Made by a program: the position numbers and the translations under genes. Source: Clostridium estertheticum (GTDB lineage Bacteria; Bacillota; Clostridia; Clostridiales; Clostridiaceae). Taken from it: a DNA stretch of 64,000 bases. Location: the NCBI RefSeq assembly GCF_011065935.2, contig NZ_JAAMNH020000001.1, positions 2,501,001-2,565,000 of the forward strand, in the 5' to 3' direction. Position 1 is the first letter of the stretch. Each line of letters starts with the position of its first letter. The notes beneath the pieces were generated by a model. The model saw only the letters and a list, made by a program, of their open reading frames with translations. It was not told the DNA's origin and did no database searches. Of the stretch, positions 18,450 through 27,199 are shown piece by piece.

Positions 18450-18478
18450 TTTACAATTTGTTAACAATCTGATATAGT
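18450..18478 (+). promoter_or_regulatory. Sigma-A-type promoter of the LPXTG protein/sortase pair
   Basis: TTTACA at 18450-18455 and TATAGT at 18473-18478 are separated by exactly 17 bases, about 40 bases before the start codon of the surface protein. Confidence 0.55.
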
Positions 18479-18519
18479 TTAAACGGATATCAAAAGATAC
18501 CTATTGGGAGGTAGATGAC

Positions 18520-19842
18520 ATGACAAGATTTGCATCAAGGGGTTGCGCCTTTATAGTTGCTGTAGCTATGCTGGTTTTTGTATTACCAATTTCACTGGCA
18601 AATGCTCAAACAAAGACTCTTTCAGAGGCCATAATGAAGACAAATATGGCAACATCAGTGGAGAGCAATGGAAAATTAAACTTGACATTTAAGGCTGAAG
18701 GACTTTCGCAGCAAGGTCAAGAAGAGTTTGCAATGGTAAGTGAAATTTTAAACAACTTACAAGTAAGTTGCAATTCTAAAATATCTGGAAATAGTAATGG
18801 AACGATTTCAAGGCAATATGTTAAGATGTCAGCAACTGTAGGTGGAAGTCCTTACAGTGGAGAATTATGGAGTGATATGAACCTTACTGGTAAAACCCCT
18901 GTAGTTAAGGAAATTGTAAAAGCACCACAGCTATTTGAAATGATGTTATCTCCTGAATATATGAATAAATATATGCTACTCGATTTTAATCAGATAAAGA
19001 AAATACCGGAAATAGATGCTGGAATAGGTAGCATGGATTTTGGCAAAATGCTAAGTGAAAACAAAGGATTACAAGGAGCGATATTAACTCTTATTGAGAA
19101 ATATTCGTCACAATTAAGCTCAGGTTATAACTTTATATCTGAGGAAGGAAATGAATATAAAGTTAAAATTGATGACGCCACATTTAAAGACCTTATAAGA
19201 AAAGTAGTTAATTTGACTGCAAAAAATGAAGAAATACAAAAACTCATAAAAGATTTAATTCTTACAGAGATGAAAAATAGTGGAGCATCAACTGAAGAAA
19301 TTAATAACTCAAAAGTTGATATGCAACAGATGTTTACTACACTTGAATCACAAGGGTTTTTGGACAAGTTTAATCAAATGATGGACAAGCTTGAGGATGT
19401 AAAAATTCTTGGAGATAAAGGAATTGATATTACATATACAATTGACGAAAATGGATATGTAGCAGGTACAAAAGGTGTTATAGAACTTGTTGTAGACATG
19501 GCAAAGCTAGATAAAGTATTTGCTGAAAGTGCAATTGAAAGTGAAAGTATCCCAACAGGAATATATATAGTGGGTATAAATTTCGAAGTAAATAACAGAA
19601 ATATTAATGGAAAAGTAAATATAGTTATACCAACACTTACATCAGCAAATTCATTTAATATTGTGGAATTATTTGCTGAACCACAACCTCAAACAGAACC
19701 AAAACCGGTAATTGTCACACACACTGTTACAGGTGGTCAGCTTCCAAAAACCTCTACACATTTGTATGAGATACTTCTTATGGGTGGATTTTTAACGCTG
19801 GTGGGTGCCTTAACTTGGCCACGTAAAAAGCGTTATGAATAA
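18520..19842 (+). CDS. LPXTG-type cell-wall-anchored surface protein
   Basis: A 440-residue secreted protein. The N-terminus has a basic start, a hydrophobic core (FIVAVAMLVFVLPISLA) and the cleavage-like site ANAQT at about residues 28-31. The C-terminus is a standard sorting signal: LPKTS at 408-412, a hydrophobic helix and the basic tail PRKKRYE. The region between carries no domain I recognise; it is rich in Ser, Asn, Lys and Met with alternating helical and strand-like stretches. A proline-rich linker (PQPQTEPKPV) precedes the sorting signal. It overlaps the downstream sortase gene, so it is very likely that enzyme's dedicated substrate. Confidence 0.85.
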   Translation: MTRFASRGCAFIVAVAMLVFVLPISLANAQTKTLSEAIMKTNMATSVESNGKLNLTFKAEGLSQQGQEEFAMVSEILNNLQVSCNSKISGNSNGTISRQYVKMSATVGGSPYSGELWSDMNLTGKTPVVKEIVKAPQLFEMMLSPEYMNKYMLLDFNQIKKIPEIDAGIGSMDFGKMLSENKGLQGAILTLIEKYSSQLSSGYNFISEEGNEYKVKIDDATFKDLIRKVVNLTAKNEEIQKLIKDLILTEMKNSGASTEEINNSKVDMQQMFTTLESQGFLDKFNQMMDKLEDVKILGDKGIDITYTIDENGYVAGTKGVIELVVDMAKLDKVFAESAIESESIPTGIYIVGINFEVNNRNINGKVNIVIPTLTSANSFNIVELFAEPQPQTEPKPVIVTHTVTGGQLPKTSTHLYEILLMGGFLTLVGALTWPRKKRYE

Positions 19843-20482
19843 AGTAAAACTATCATGGGGCAAGATATCCCTGGCATTTTTAGTCTTGGGATTAGGATGT
19901 ATTTCTTGGTCACTGTTTAGTATATGGACACAGTCCCATTATACAGGCTATGACGCTACCAGTAGCGATTTAATCCCAGCAACTTTTTTTGTAGATCAAA
20001 GCAAGTTAAAGGGAGACAATACTACTCCTGTGGAATCAGATCCTATCCTTTCTCATAAATCACTTTACCCTTTATATCCTACAGAGGGTGATAATATTGG
20101 AAGTCTTACGATTCCAGCATTAAAGAGGAAACTGCCCATTTTTCAGGGGACCGGTTCGAAGGAGCTTACGAAAGGTGTAGGGCATTTCTTGCAGAGTGTA
20201 CTTCCTGGGGAAAATGACAATTGTGTTCTCGCTGGACATCGGGATACGGTATTCAGACAATTAGGCAATCTTAAAATAGGGGATAAACTAATTGTTCAAA
20301 CATCTGCGGGCGTATTTACCTATGAGGTGAGTGGGACACGAATCGTCCATGAAGACGACAAAACGGTGATTGTACCTACCGACCATGCCGTCTTGACGGT
20401 GACAACCTGCTATCCCTTCGATGCTATTGGAAATGCTCCGGATCGCTATATTGTCTCCGCAGCTTTAATAAAAAGTAAGTAA
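19835..20482 (+). CDS. Class D sortase
   Basis: A 215-residue sortase with an N-terminal membrane segment (about 11-30). The catalytic residues are His135 (LAGHRDTVF), Cys192 (TVTTCYPF) and Arg204 (APDRYIV); the TTCYPF context fits class D. It starts inside the end of the surface protein gene (ATGAATAA overlap). Base composition in the second half is noticeably less AT-rich than its neighbours. It should cleave between Thr and Ser of LPKTS and link the protein to peptidoglycan. A hairpin with one mismatch follows. Confidence 0.9.
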   Translation: MNKVKLSWGKISLAFLVLGLGCISWSLFSIWTQSHYTGYDATSSDLIPATFFVDQSKLKGDNTTPVESDPILSHKSLYPLYPTEGDNIGSLTIPALKRKLPIFQGTGSKELTKGVGHFLQSVLPGENDNCVLAGHRDTVFRQLGNLKIGDKLIVQTSAGVFTYEVSGTRIVHEDDKTVIVPTDHAVLTVTTCYPFDAIGNAPDRYIVSAALIKSK

Positions 20483-20539
20483 AACATTTAATTAAATAGC
20501 TCCTTCGAAAAACCCCTGTTGTTATAAGTATAAATTAAT

Positions 20540-20583
20540 AAAATCCTATCCCTACAATTATATATGTAGAGATAGGATTTTAT
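20540..20583 (+). terminator. Terminator of the sortase pair
   Basis: AAAATCCTATC and GATAGGATTTTA form the stem with an inner CTAC/GTAG extension and one mismatch; a T-rich tract follows. Confidence 0.7.
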
Positions 20584-20738
20584 TTTTATTTGCAATTAAT
20601 AATTTTACATAAAAATTAAGGATACATTAGCATAATAACTTGATTTGGTGTCGTTTCCAGTTCTACTTTATAAAAAAATGGGTAAACTATATAATGCACT
20701 GTATATATAGTATTTATATATTCGAAAGGAGAACACTA

Positions 20739-20987
20739 ATGAACGAAAATAAGTTAGGTAAAACAAATATAACAATTAATGAATTAGATGATGATAAAGG
20801 CAGTAGTGGCGTTTCAAACATTGAGATGGCTGTTATGTATAACATGTACAATATGCTTAGCGACATTACTAATGTCGCTTTAGAAGAAAAAAGAAAATTA
20901 AATAATGTATCATCTACTAATATAGATACGGTTAGTGTTTCAAACGTGGATATGGCTAGTATGTATAACATGTTAAAGAATAAGTAA
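20739..20987 (+). CDS. Small Asn/Met-rich protein with internal repeat, unknown function
   Basis: An 82-residue protein. The ATG at 20739 follows AAAGGAGAA; a longer frame upstream has no ribosome binding site. Two copies of a motif are seen: VSNIEMAVMYNMYNML near residue 27 and VSNVDMASMYNML near the end, joined by a charged stretch (EEKRKLNN). No Cys, signal peptide or membrane segment is present. I do not recognise the family. A 330-base gap separates it from the methyltransferase/TPR gene in the same direction. It could be a short structural or signalling protein; a role as a modified-peptide precursor is conceivable but unsupported. Confidence 0.6.
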   Translation: MNENKLGKTNITINELDDDKGSSGVSNIEMAVMYNMYNMLSDITNVALEEKRKLNNVSSTNIDTVSVSNVDMASMYNMLKNK

Positions 20988-21316
20988 AAAAGGTTAAAAT
21001 CTAAACAAAATCTATAGGTCTTCCCAATAAATTGGCTCAGATTGATTTATTTTCATATTAATCTCCCTTCAAACAAATGTTTAGTCTAATAAAAAATATA
21101 TTGAAAGAGTTCTTATAATTAAGCAACGGGTATTTAAAAAGTTTACTATGCTACCTTTGAAGTATATATGATATGGGTGAAAAAAAATAACATATATCAA
21201 GGGCTAACTTGCATGGCACTTTACTGTACATCTTTGAGTGCTAATAGTATAATTATTTTGATAAGTATATTATTAGTTGAAAAAATATTTTAGTTTTTTA
21301 CTTAGGAGGGCTTGTT
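20988..21316. other. Intergenic region
   Basis: 329 bases, AT-rich, no supported gene. Several short imperfect inverted repeats occur, but none forms a convincing terminator directly after the small protein gene. Confidence 0.35.
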
Positions 21317-22939
21317 TTGTCAAAAAAAGTTGAACAATCCAATGTTATTAAAGATGTTAAGGCAACAACCGAGGAAAATACTGCAGTAATACTTGAAGCA
21401 GAAAAGCAATTATCGCAATCCATGATATGGAACCTACAGAGTGATTTCTTTGCAAACCAGGGACCAGAAGCTTGGATAAAAGGAATTGTACCTCAATACA
21501 TAACAACTAATCCTTATATAGCAAACCTGTATGCTAAAACTATATTCGGATATTGCAGAGACTATGTTACAAGGACTGATATAGAAAAAAAATCTACCAT
21601 ATACATAATGGAGCTTGCATCTGGTGTAGGCAGATTTACCTATACCTTCCTTAAAAGATTTTTACATATAATCGAAAATTCTTCCCTAAAAGGGCTAAAG
21701 TTCAAATATATAGTAACCGATTTTTCTGAAAAGAATATTGAATATTGGCAGAATCATAGCTTTTTAAAGCCATATTTTGACTCTGGAATACTTGATTGTG
21801 CAACCTTCGATATAACTAAAGATGATCAGCTTAAATTAAGAAACAGTGGCGAAGTTTTAGCCGGTGGAAATCTAAAGAATCCTTTAATTTTAATTGCTAA
21901 TTATACCTTTGACAGCCTTCCACAAGATACTTTTTATGTGAATAAGGGAGAGATTTTTGAAGGCTTGATTACAATAACTTCTCCAGAACTAGGGGCAAGC
22001 CCTGAGGACAAATCAATACTGGCTGGCTTAGATTATTACTATACAGACAACCAAATTGATGGCAATAATTATTATGAAGATGATGACTTTAATGATATCC
22101 TTTTATATTATAAAAATCGTTTAGAGGATACATCTTTTTCATTGCCAATAATGGCCTTGTGTTGTATCTCTAGATTAAAAAGAGCATTTAATGATGACAT
22201 AATTTTAATTTCCGCAGATAAAGGTTATAAAAATGAAAAATCCATGTTAAAAAACTCTCATCCATTTTTATCAAAACACGGATGTATTTCAATGACGGTT
22301 AACTTTCATTCCATGGAACAATATTTCAAAAATATTGGTGGAAAAGCAATACATAGTATCTATGAACATGAGAATATAAACATGTCACTATTTTTATTAA
22401 CTAACAGCACTCATGATTTTGTAGAAACCACCATGGCCTATAATGAAATTATTGAAAGTATAGGACCAGATGATTTTTATAATTTAAAAAAAGCAGTTGT
22501 GCCTTTATGCGAATCACTAGAAACAAAACAGATACTAACCTTTCTTAGGTTTACTTTATGGGATGCAAGAACCTTTCAAGAGGTCTATAACATATTGCTT
22601 GAAAGAATAGATACGGAGGAAGATTTTCCAACAGAAGAACTGGTTATAGTAATGAATAGTGTTTGGGAGTACTATTTCCCTATTGGTGAAGAGGGCGACT
22701 TAGCATTCTATATAGGCTTATTGTTTGGCTATATTGGCAATGATAGTGATGCTCTAAGATTTTTTGAATATTCACATGAATTATATGGTGCTAGTGCTGA
22801 AATTTATTATAAAATTGCGGTTTGCTTCTATAATCTAAGCGAAATTGAAAAAGCCTTAGAGTATACAGAGAAATCACTAGCCTTAGATCCGGTTTTCAAA
22901 GAGAGCAAAACTTTAAAAATTTTAATCCAAGAAAAATAA
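21317..22939 (+). CDS. SAM-dependent methyltransferase (MidA-like) with C-terminal TPR
   Basis: A 540-residue protein with a TTG start after TTAGGAGGG. After a polar N-terminal stretch (1-35), residues about 95-330 form a Rossmann methyltransferase: YIMELASGVGRFTYTFLKRF is the SAM-binding motif I, followed by KYIVTDFSEKNIEYW and NPLILIANYTFDSLPQD, which resemble the MidA/NDUFAF7 family. The C-terminus (about 470-540) has two TPR units: AFYIGLLFGYIGNDSDALRF and AEIYYKIAVCFYNLSEIEKA. MidA-type enzymes methylate protein arginines; the substrate here is unknown. The TPR part likely binds the protein partner. Confidence 0.72.
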   Translation: MSKKVEQSNVIKDVKATTEENTAVILEAEKQLSQSMIWNLQSDFFANQGPEAWIKGIVPQYITTNPYIANLYAKTIFGYCRDYVTRTDIEKKSTIYIMELASGVGRFTYTFLKRFLHIIENSSLKGLKFKYIVTDFSEKNIEYWQNHSFLKPYFDSGILDCATFDITKDDQLKLRNSGEVLAGGNLKNPLILIANYTFDSLPQDTFYVNKGEIFEGLITITSPELGASPEDKSILAGLDYYYTDNQIDGNNYYEDDDFNDILLYYKNRLEDTSFSLPIMALCCISRLKRAFNDDIILISADKGYKNEKSMLKNSHPFLSKHGCISMTVNFHSMEQYFKNIGGKAIHSIYEHENINMSLFLLTNSTHDFVETTMAYNEIIESIGPDDFYNLKKAVVPLCESLETKQILTFLRFTLWDARTFQEVYNILLERIDTEEDFPTEELVIVMNSVWEYYFPIGEEGDLAFYIGLLFGYIGNDSDALRFFEYSHELYGASAEIYYKIAVCFYNLSEIEKALEYTEKSLALDPVFKESKTLKILIQEK

Positions 22940-22945
22940 TATAAA

Positions 22946-22996
22946 ACATAAAAAAAACTTCTCAATTGAATGTTAAATTGAGAAGATTTTTTTTAT
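22946..22996 (+). terminator. Terminator between convergent genes
   Basis: AAAAAACTTCTCAATT (about 22949-22964) pairs with AATTGAGAAGATTTTTTT (about 22976-22993). It can serve both the methyltransferase and adenylate kinase genes. Confidence 0.7.
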
Positions 22997-22999
22997 ATA

Positions 23000-23638
23000 T
23001 TAATTATCTAATATTGAAAAAATATTTTTTGAAACTGTAAGGATATCATCCCTACCATCGACTGTAGATAATGAATGATTAGTCTTATAATAATCTATAA
23101 GAGGATGGGTCTGATTAGTATAAACATTAAGTCTTTCCTTAACTGTCTCTTCATTATCATCATTTCTTTGAATCAATTTCCCGCCACAAAAGTCACAAAT
23201 ACTTAATTTTTCAGGTGGATTAAACTTTATATGATAACTCCGTCCACAGGAAGAACATATCCTTCTTCCTATATTTCTTTCCAGAATAAATTCGCTGGGA
23301 ACATCGATTAGAAGTACAACATCCAAAGTGTTATTAATTCCCTGTAGAAAATTACCAAGTTGTTCCGCTTGAAAAACTGTCCTTGGAAATCCATCTAATA
23401 GAAAGCCGTTTTTGCAATCCTCTTTCACTAGTCTATCTTCTACTACTTGAATAGTTAGATCATCAGGCACCAACTGACCCTTAGCAATATATTCTTTTGC
23501 TTGTACACCAAGGGTAGTTTTGGTGGAGATGTTCATTCTAAAAATATCTCCAGTTGATAGATGGGTTATGTTATATTTCTCGCATATTAGCTTTGCTTGA
23601 GTACCTTTTCCAGCTCCAGGGGCACCTAATAAAATCAT
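23000..23638 (-). CDS. adk: Adenylate kinase (solitary, zinc-binding LID)
   Basis: A 212-residue long-form adenylate kinase: the P-loop LLGAPGAGKGTQAK is at the start, followed by HLSTGDIFR, LDGFPRTVFQAEQL, the LID motif GRRICSSCGRSYH with a second CDFCGG pair (Zn-binding Cys4) and RLNVYTNQTHPLIDYY. It catalyses ATP + AMP to 2 ADP. Clostridial adk normally sits in the ribosomal spc operon beside secY and map; here it stands alone, so it may be a second copy. The start is uncertain: ATG at 23638 gives the family N-terminus, but no clear ribosome binding site precedes it, and a GTG at 23659 is in frame. Confidence 0.88.
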   Translation of the reverse strand: MILLGAPGAGKGTQAKLICEKYNITHLSTGDIFRMNISTKTTLGVQAKEYIAKGQLVPDDLTIQVVEDRLVKEDCKNGFLLDGFPRTVFQAEQLGNFLQGINNTLDVVLLIDVPSEFILERNIGRRICSSCGRSYHIKFNPPEKLSICDFCGGKLIQRNDDNEETVKERLNVYTNQTHPLIDYYKTNHSLSTVDGRDDILTVSKNIFSILDN

Positions 23639-23659
23639 TCTCAAATTAATGCCTGTCAC

Positions 23660-24119
23660 TTAAAAGCGTAATAAACAGCTTTAGCATTCTATTCGTTAAA
23701 TAGAGCGGTGGTATCATGGGTTAATGATTAACCACAGTGCAGGATTTTCGCCTACCTTTCTTATGATATTTTCATGTATTCGTTTAAATAAAGATTTGCA
23801 ATTCACAAAAAGTTATTAGACTATTAATAATATATAATTATTATACAATATATTTGATGAATTACCAAATAAAGATTTATTCGGAAATTTATAGTAGAGA
23901 GTTTTATTTTTTTATTTAGTATTTCTTTTGACCAATCTCTGCTTAAGGTGGGGATTTTTTCGCTGAATATGGTATAATAATAAGAATTAAAGTAAGTTTG
24001 TAGTATATTTATATATTATTGATATAAATAGGGTGGGTTAAATGAAATGGGCATCAGTAGCTTTAAGTAATAGCTGTTGGTGTTCATTTTCATCATATGG
24101 CGTGAAAGGGGATTTTCAA
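23660..24119. other. Long intergenic region with possible structured RNA on the minus strand
   Basis: On the minus strand, leading toward adk, GGCGAAAATCCTGCACTGT (about 23738-23756) resembles the core of cobalamin-type leaders, and next to it lies the palindrome GGTTAAT-G-ATTAACC (23719-23733 on +). The rest of a cobalamin aptamer is not recognisable, so I do not call a riboswitch. A near-repeat TATTCGTTAAATA/TATTCGTTTAAATA flanks the segment at about 23690 and 23777. Confidence 0.3.
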
Positions 24120-24599
24120 ATGAAAAAATTAATGCGAAGAATTAAAAAAGAAATTAAAGAAAAATCTAAGAAATACGGAACTCATGGTACTGGAAACTTA
24201 AGTATAACTCTAATATTAACGGATAATGAAATAGGTGAATTTCAAACGGTTAACCTTGATAACCATTATATTTATGATTTAGAAGAAAATGAATTATGCA
24301 TAAATTATGTAGAAGAAGTTAGTGAGTGTATGAATGTTTATGTTGATGATTTAAGCCAAGTATTTGATTTAAAAAAGTTAGAAGAGGAAAATGGTATTTT
24401 TGAATATAATAATAAACAATTACGGTTAATTCAAGATGCATATCTAAGTAAGTTAATTGGACATGAGGGTGAATATACTGCATTAGCAATAGACAATGGA
24501 GGAAGATTATATAATATTGTATGGGATATAGTAAACTTTGAAACAGAGGACAGGCCACAAATTTGTAATTGGGATAAATACACAGTTAAAAAAATATAA
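24120..24599 (+). CDS. Hypothetical protein
   Basis: A 159-residue, soluble, acidic protein with a strongly basic first helix (MKKLMRRIKKEIKEKSKKYG). The ATG at 24120 follows AAGGGGA; an ATG at 24042 in the same frame would add 26 residues after a weaker GGGTGGG site. The body has alternating strands (LSITLILTDNEIG, EFQTVNLDNHYIYDLEE, LCINYVEEVSE) and no known motif. I do not recognise the family. It is transcribed toward the TrmB regulator and closed by a perfect hairpin. Confidence 0.6.
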   Translation: MKKLMRRIKKEIKEKSKKYGTHGTGNLSITLILTDNEIGEFQTVNLDNHYIYDLEENELCINYVEEVSECMNVYVDDLSQVFDLKKLEEENGIFEYNNKQLRLIQDAYLSKLIGHEGEYTALAIDNGGRLYNIVWDIVNFETEDRPQICNWDKYTVKKI

Positions 24600-24606
24600 T
24601 TGCAAT

Positions 24607-24633
24607 AATAAAGAGCCTAATTGGCTCTTTATT
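24607..24633. terminator. Bidirectional terminator
   Basis: AATAAAGAGCC and GGCTCTTTATT form an 11-base perfect stem around the loop TAATT, between two convergent genes. A close relative of this hairpin is at about 16200-16225. Confidence 0.8.
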
Positions 24634-24668
24634 ATTGGTAAAATAATTCTAAGATCTTCTTCTTATTA

Positions 24669-25448
24669 TTACCTATTTTCAAGTATGGTATTTAACTTAA
24701 TACCCTCATTAATTAAATTTTTTCCATATTTATTTTTTAACTTTAAAAGATATATATCATTATGAATATGTTCAGAAACAACGGAAGCTAAGAGAACATT
24801 GTCTGTAAAAGTACCTAAGAACTCTTCTCTATGTGGGCCTCTATCTGCAATTAACGTTTTTTCGCAATCTACGACTAACATTATTCTTGTTTGTTTTTCT
24901 AAACAACTTTCTTCATTATGAGTATATATTTCTACCGGTAGGTTTTCACTATTAACTTTAGCAAAGGAAAATATAATTATTCTAACTTGTCTTTTTTCAA
25001 GTTCAATAAATTCTTTTGAGAATAGTTGTAAATCAAAGTCAGTATTTATGTAAACTTCTTTTTTTGATGTTAATAGCAATTCCTTTGCTTTTGAAATAAC
25101 ATTATCATAACCTGATATATTTAAATACCTTTCTTCTGAATCAGAGTTTTCCAGTTGTTGTAATTTAACTTCTAATAAATCTGTGGTTTCAACAAATTCA
25201 TTTTTCATTTTATTTGTTAGCGTTGTAGGATTTTCCGCTTTATATAGCTTGGAATTTCCAGGCAGTGAAAACACAATGCCTTTTTTATATAAATTATCTA
25301 GAGCAGAATAAACTGATGAACGAGACATATTTAGATTTTTAGCAATTTGATATCCATTTAAGCTAGAATTTTTCAATAAATCAACATAAACTGCCGCTTC
25401 TGTTCTTGAGAAACTAAGCTTTTCTAATAAACTTAATATTTCATCCAT
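24669..25448 (-). CDS. TrmB-type transcriptional regulator
   Basis: A 259-residue regulator. Residues 1-75 form the TrmB winged helix: LSFSRTEAAVYVDLLKNSSL, then NGYQIAKNLNMSRSSVYSAL and KKGIVFSLPG. A coiled-coil stretch (FVETTDLLEVKLQQLE) follows, then an effector domain with YINTDFDLQLFSKEFIELEK and a central CEKTLIADRGPHREE segment typical of the PLD-like TrmB C-terminal domain. It lies 19 bases after the MATE gene on the same strand, so regulator and pump form one operon. A perfect palindrome at the operon's promoter is its likely operator. Confidence 0.85.
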   Translation of the reverse strand: MDEILSLLEKLSFSRTEAAVYVDLLKNSSLNGYQIAKNLNMSRSSVYSALDNLYKKGIVFSLPGNSKLYKAENPTTLTNKMKNEFVETTDLLEVKLQQLENSDSEERYLNISGYDNVISKAKELLLTSKKEVYINTDFDLQLFSKEFIELEKRQVRIIIFSFAKVNSENLPVEIYTHNEESCLEKQTRIMLVVDCEKTLIADRGPHREEFLGTFTDNVLLASVVSEHIHNDIYLLKLKNKYGKNLINEGIKLNTILENR

Positions 25449-25467
25449 ACTTGATCTCTCCTCTCTT

Positions 25468-26856
25468 TTAAAGGACTTCTTCTATCATAACTTTTAGATT
25501 CACTTCTGTTAAATTGTCCATCCATTTCCTTGAATGCATTATTTTAAGACCAATAATAAATCTTACAAATTCTTCACTTGAAATTATTAAATAAACCCAG
25601 TGGACTGGTAGTTTTAAAACAAAGGCTGAAACAAAACCTATAGGAACCCCAATGCACCAGGTTCCAATCATATCTAAATAAAGTGTATATTTAGTTTTTC
25701 CACCACTTCTTAAGATTCCACCACCTATAATCATATTTGATACTTTAATCCATAAAACTATGCTAAACATAACTAATAACTTAAATGTACACTCCTTCAG
25801 ATCACTAGTTATATTAAATACAGAAATATATAAGTTTGAACAAGCTATTAATAAAACACCAAAAACGGCTGAACCTATAATACCCATTTTAATGAATTTC
25901 TTTGAATATTTAAAAGCAAGTTCATTTTCTCCAAGCCCTAATTTGTTTCCTATCATAATTCCCGCTGCACTACTCACACCTGCAAATAAACCTATACTTA
26001 AGCTTTGAATAGGATAAGTCAAGGTCATTGAGGCAACTTCTGAGGTTCCCATTCTTCCGTATACAATTGAATACATAGTTTCGCCTAGAGCCCACATAAA
26101 TTCATTTATTAACAGTGGGCGAGCTATAGTAAGGATTTTTTTCATAAATACAGATGAAATATTACACAGATCCCTTATTTTATATGCGCCTGGATAATTA
26201 TTAACATACATAAAGACTATAAGTAACACTGCTTCAAGAAATCTAGTAATAGTTGTAGCATATGCTGTGCCTAGAAAGCCTAATTCAGGAAATCCAAAAT
26301 TACCAAATATAAGCAAGTAATTTAATAAAGTATTTAAAACTACAGCAAATACTCCTGCATACATTGGAGATTTAACATGACCTGTACTTCTTAGAACTGA
26401 TGCATAAACCATTATTAAAAGCATTGGTATATACGAAGCTGCATTAATTATAAGATACTTACTTCCTAGTGTAACTATTTTCATATCATTAGTATATAGT
26501 CCTAATACTTGTTTTGAAAATATTAGCGAAATCAAAGAAAATGTTATGGTTATAATCATTCCTAATAGTAGATTTCCTCCAATTACATTTGCTATATTTT
26601 TATTATCCTTTTTACCCCAATACTGAGATATCATAATAGATGTTGTGCAGCCCACAGCTGATAAAGTTATTAGAAAAAGGAACGGAAACCTAGATCCGAG
26701 TCCAACAGTTGCAATTGCTTCCTCTCCCAATTGTCCTACCATAAATTGATCAATAACACTTAAAGAAGCTTGAAATAAACTTTGAATAGAAACTGGTATG
26801 GCTATTGCTAGCATTGTTTTGAAATATGACTTTTCATTAGAATATAGTTTGATCAT
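25468..26856 (-). CDS. MATE-family multidrug/cation efflux transporter
   Basis: A 462-residue, twelve-helix MATE protein of the NorM/DinF superfamily. The N-terminal half includes AIPVSIQSLFQASLSVIDQF and MVGQLGEEAIATVGLGSRFP; the second half has the matching RPLLINEFMWALGETMYSI. GGGAGGTG precedes the ATG. Substrates are typically cationic drugs or metabolites driven out by Na+ or H+. Coexpression with a TrmB-type sensor suggests an inducible detoxification unit; the inducer is unknown. Confidence 0.9.
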   Translation of the reverse strand: MIKLYSNEKSYFKTMLAIAIPVSIQSLFQASLSVIDQFMVGQLGEEAIATVGLGSRFPFLFLITLSAVGCTTSIMISQYWGKKDNKNIANVIGGNLLLGMIITITFSLISLIFSKQVLGLYTNDMKIVTLGSKYLIINAASYIPMLLIMVYASVLRSTGHVKSPMYAGVFAVVLNTLLNYLLIFGNFGFPELGFLGTAYATTITRFLEAVLLIVFMYVNNYPGAYKIRDLCNISSVFMKKILTIARPLLINEFMWALGETMYSIVYGRMGTSEVASMTLTYPIQSLSIGLFAGVSSAAGIMIGNKLGLGENELAFKYSKKFIKMGIIGSAVFGVLLIACSNLYISVFNITSDLKECTFKLLVMFSIVLWIKVSNMIIGGGILRSGGKTKYTLYLDMIGTWCIGVPIGFVSAFVLKLPVHWVYLIISSEEFVRFIIGLKIMHSRKWMDNLTEVNLKVMIEEVL

Positions 26857-26941
26857 GCTACACCTCCCACTTTAAATTGATTTTGAATAAATTTTAAATT
26901 TACTTACACTCAATATATAATTTTTTATTTTATTTGATTTT

Positions 26942-26972
26942 AATTTAGTAGTACACGGAGTACTACTAAATT
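26942..26972. promoter_or_regulatory. Palindromic operator of the MATE-TrmB operon
   Basis: AATTTAGTAGTAC (26942-26954), five bases ACGGA, GTACTACTAAATT (26960-26972): a 13-base perfect inverted repeat. It lies just downstream of the minus-strand -10 box, over the expected transcription start, as for a repressor site. Confidence 0.7.
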
Positions 26973-26978
26973 GTTATA

Positions 26979-27007
26979 ATGATAATACATTTTTATCCTA
27001 TTGTCAA
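26979..27007 (-). promoter_or_regulatory. Sigma-A promoter of the MATE-TrmB operon
   Basis: On the minus strand TTGACA (27002-27007) and TATCAT (26979-26984) are separated by 17 bases. The start site would fall at about 26972, inside the palindrome. Confidence 0.65.
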
Positions 27008-27199
27008 TATGCTATTTTATACATTTATAAATGCACTTATAAAAAAGGGCTATGTATTTCATAACACTAACCCCTTCACAATATGATACTCTTGTGGCAC
27101 AATATAAGAAGTAGGTTAATATTCATTGTGTTTCCACAAATAAATATCAAAAATATTATAAGAGTCTAAAAGTAGATTTATTAGAAGGGCGGAAACGAA

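Noticed and set aside
20640..20738. N-terminal extension of the small repeat protein
   Set aside because: The 33 extra residues are encoded by the promoter/leader and lack a ribosome binding site, whereas the ATG at 20739 has a good one.
23700..23760. Cobalamin riboswitch upstream of adk
   Set aside because: Only one short core-like segment is visible; the rest of the aptamer, including the usual B12-box sequence, is missing, and adk is not a typical target.
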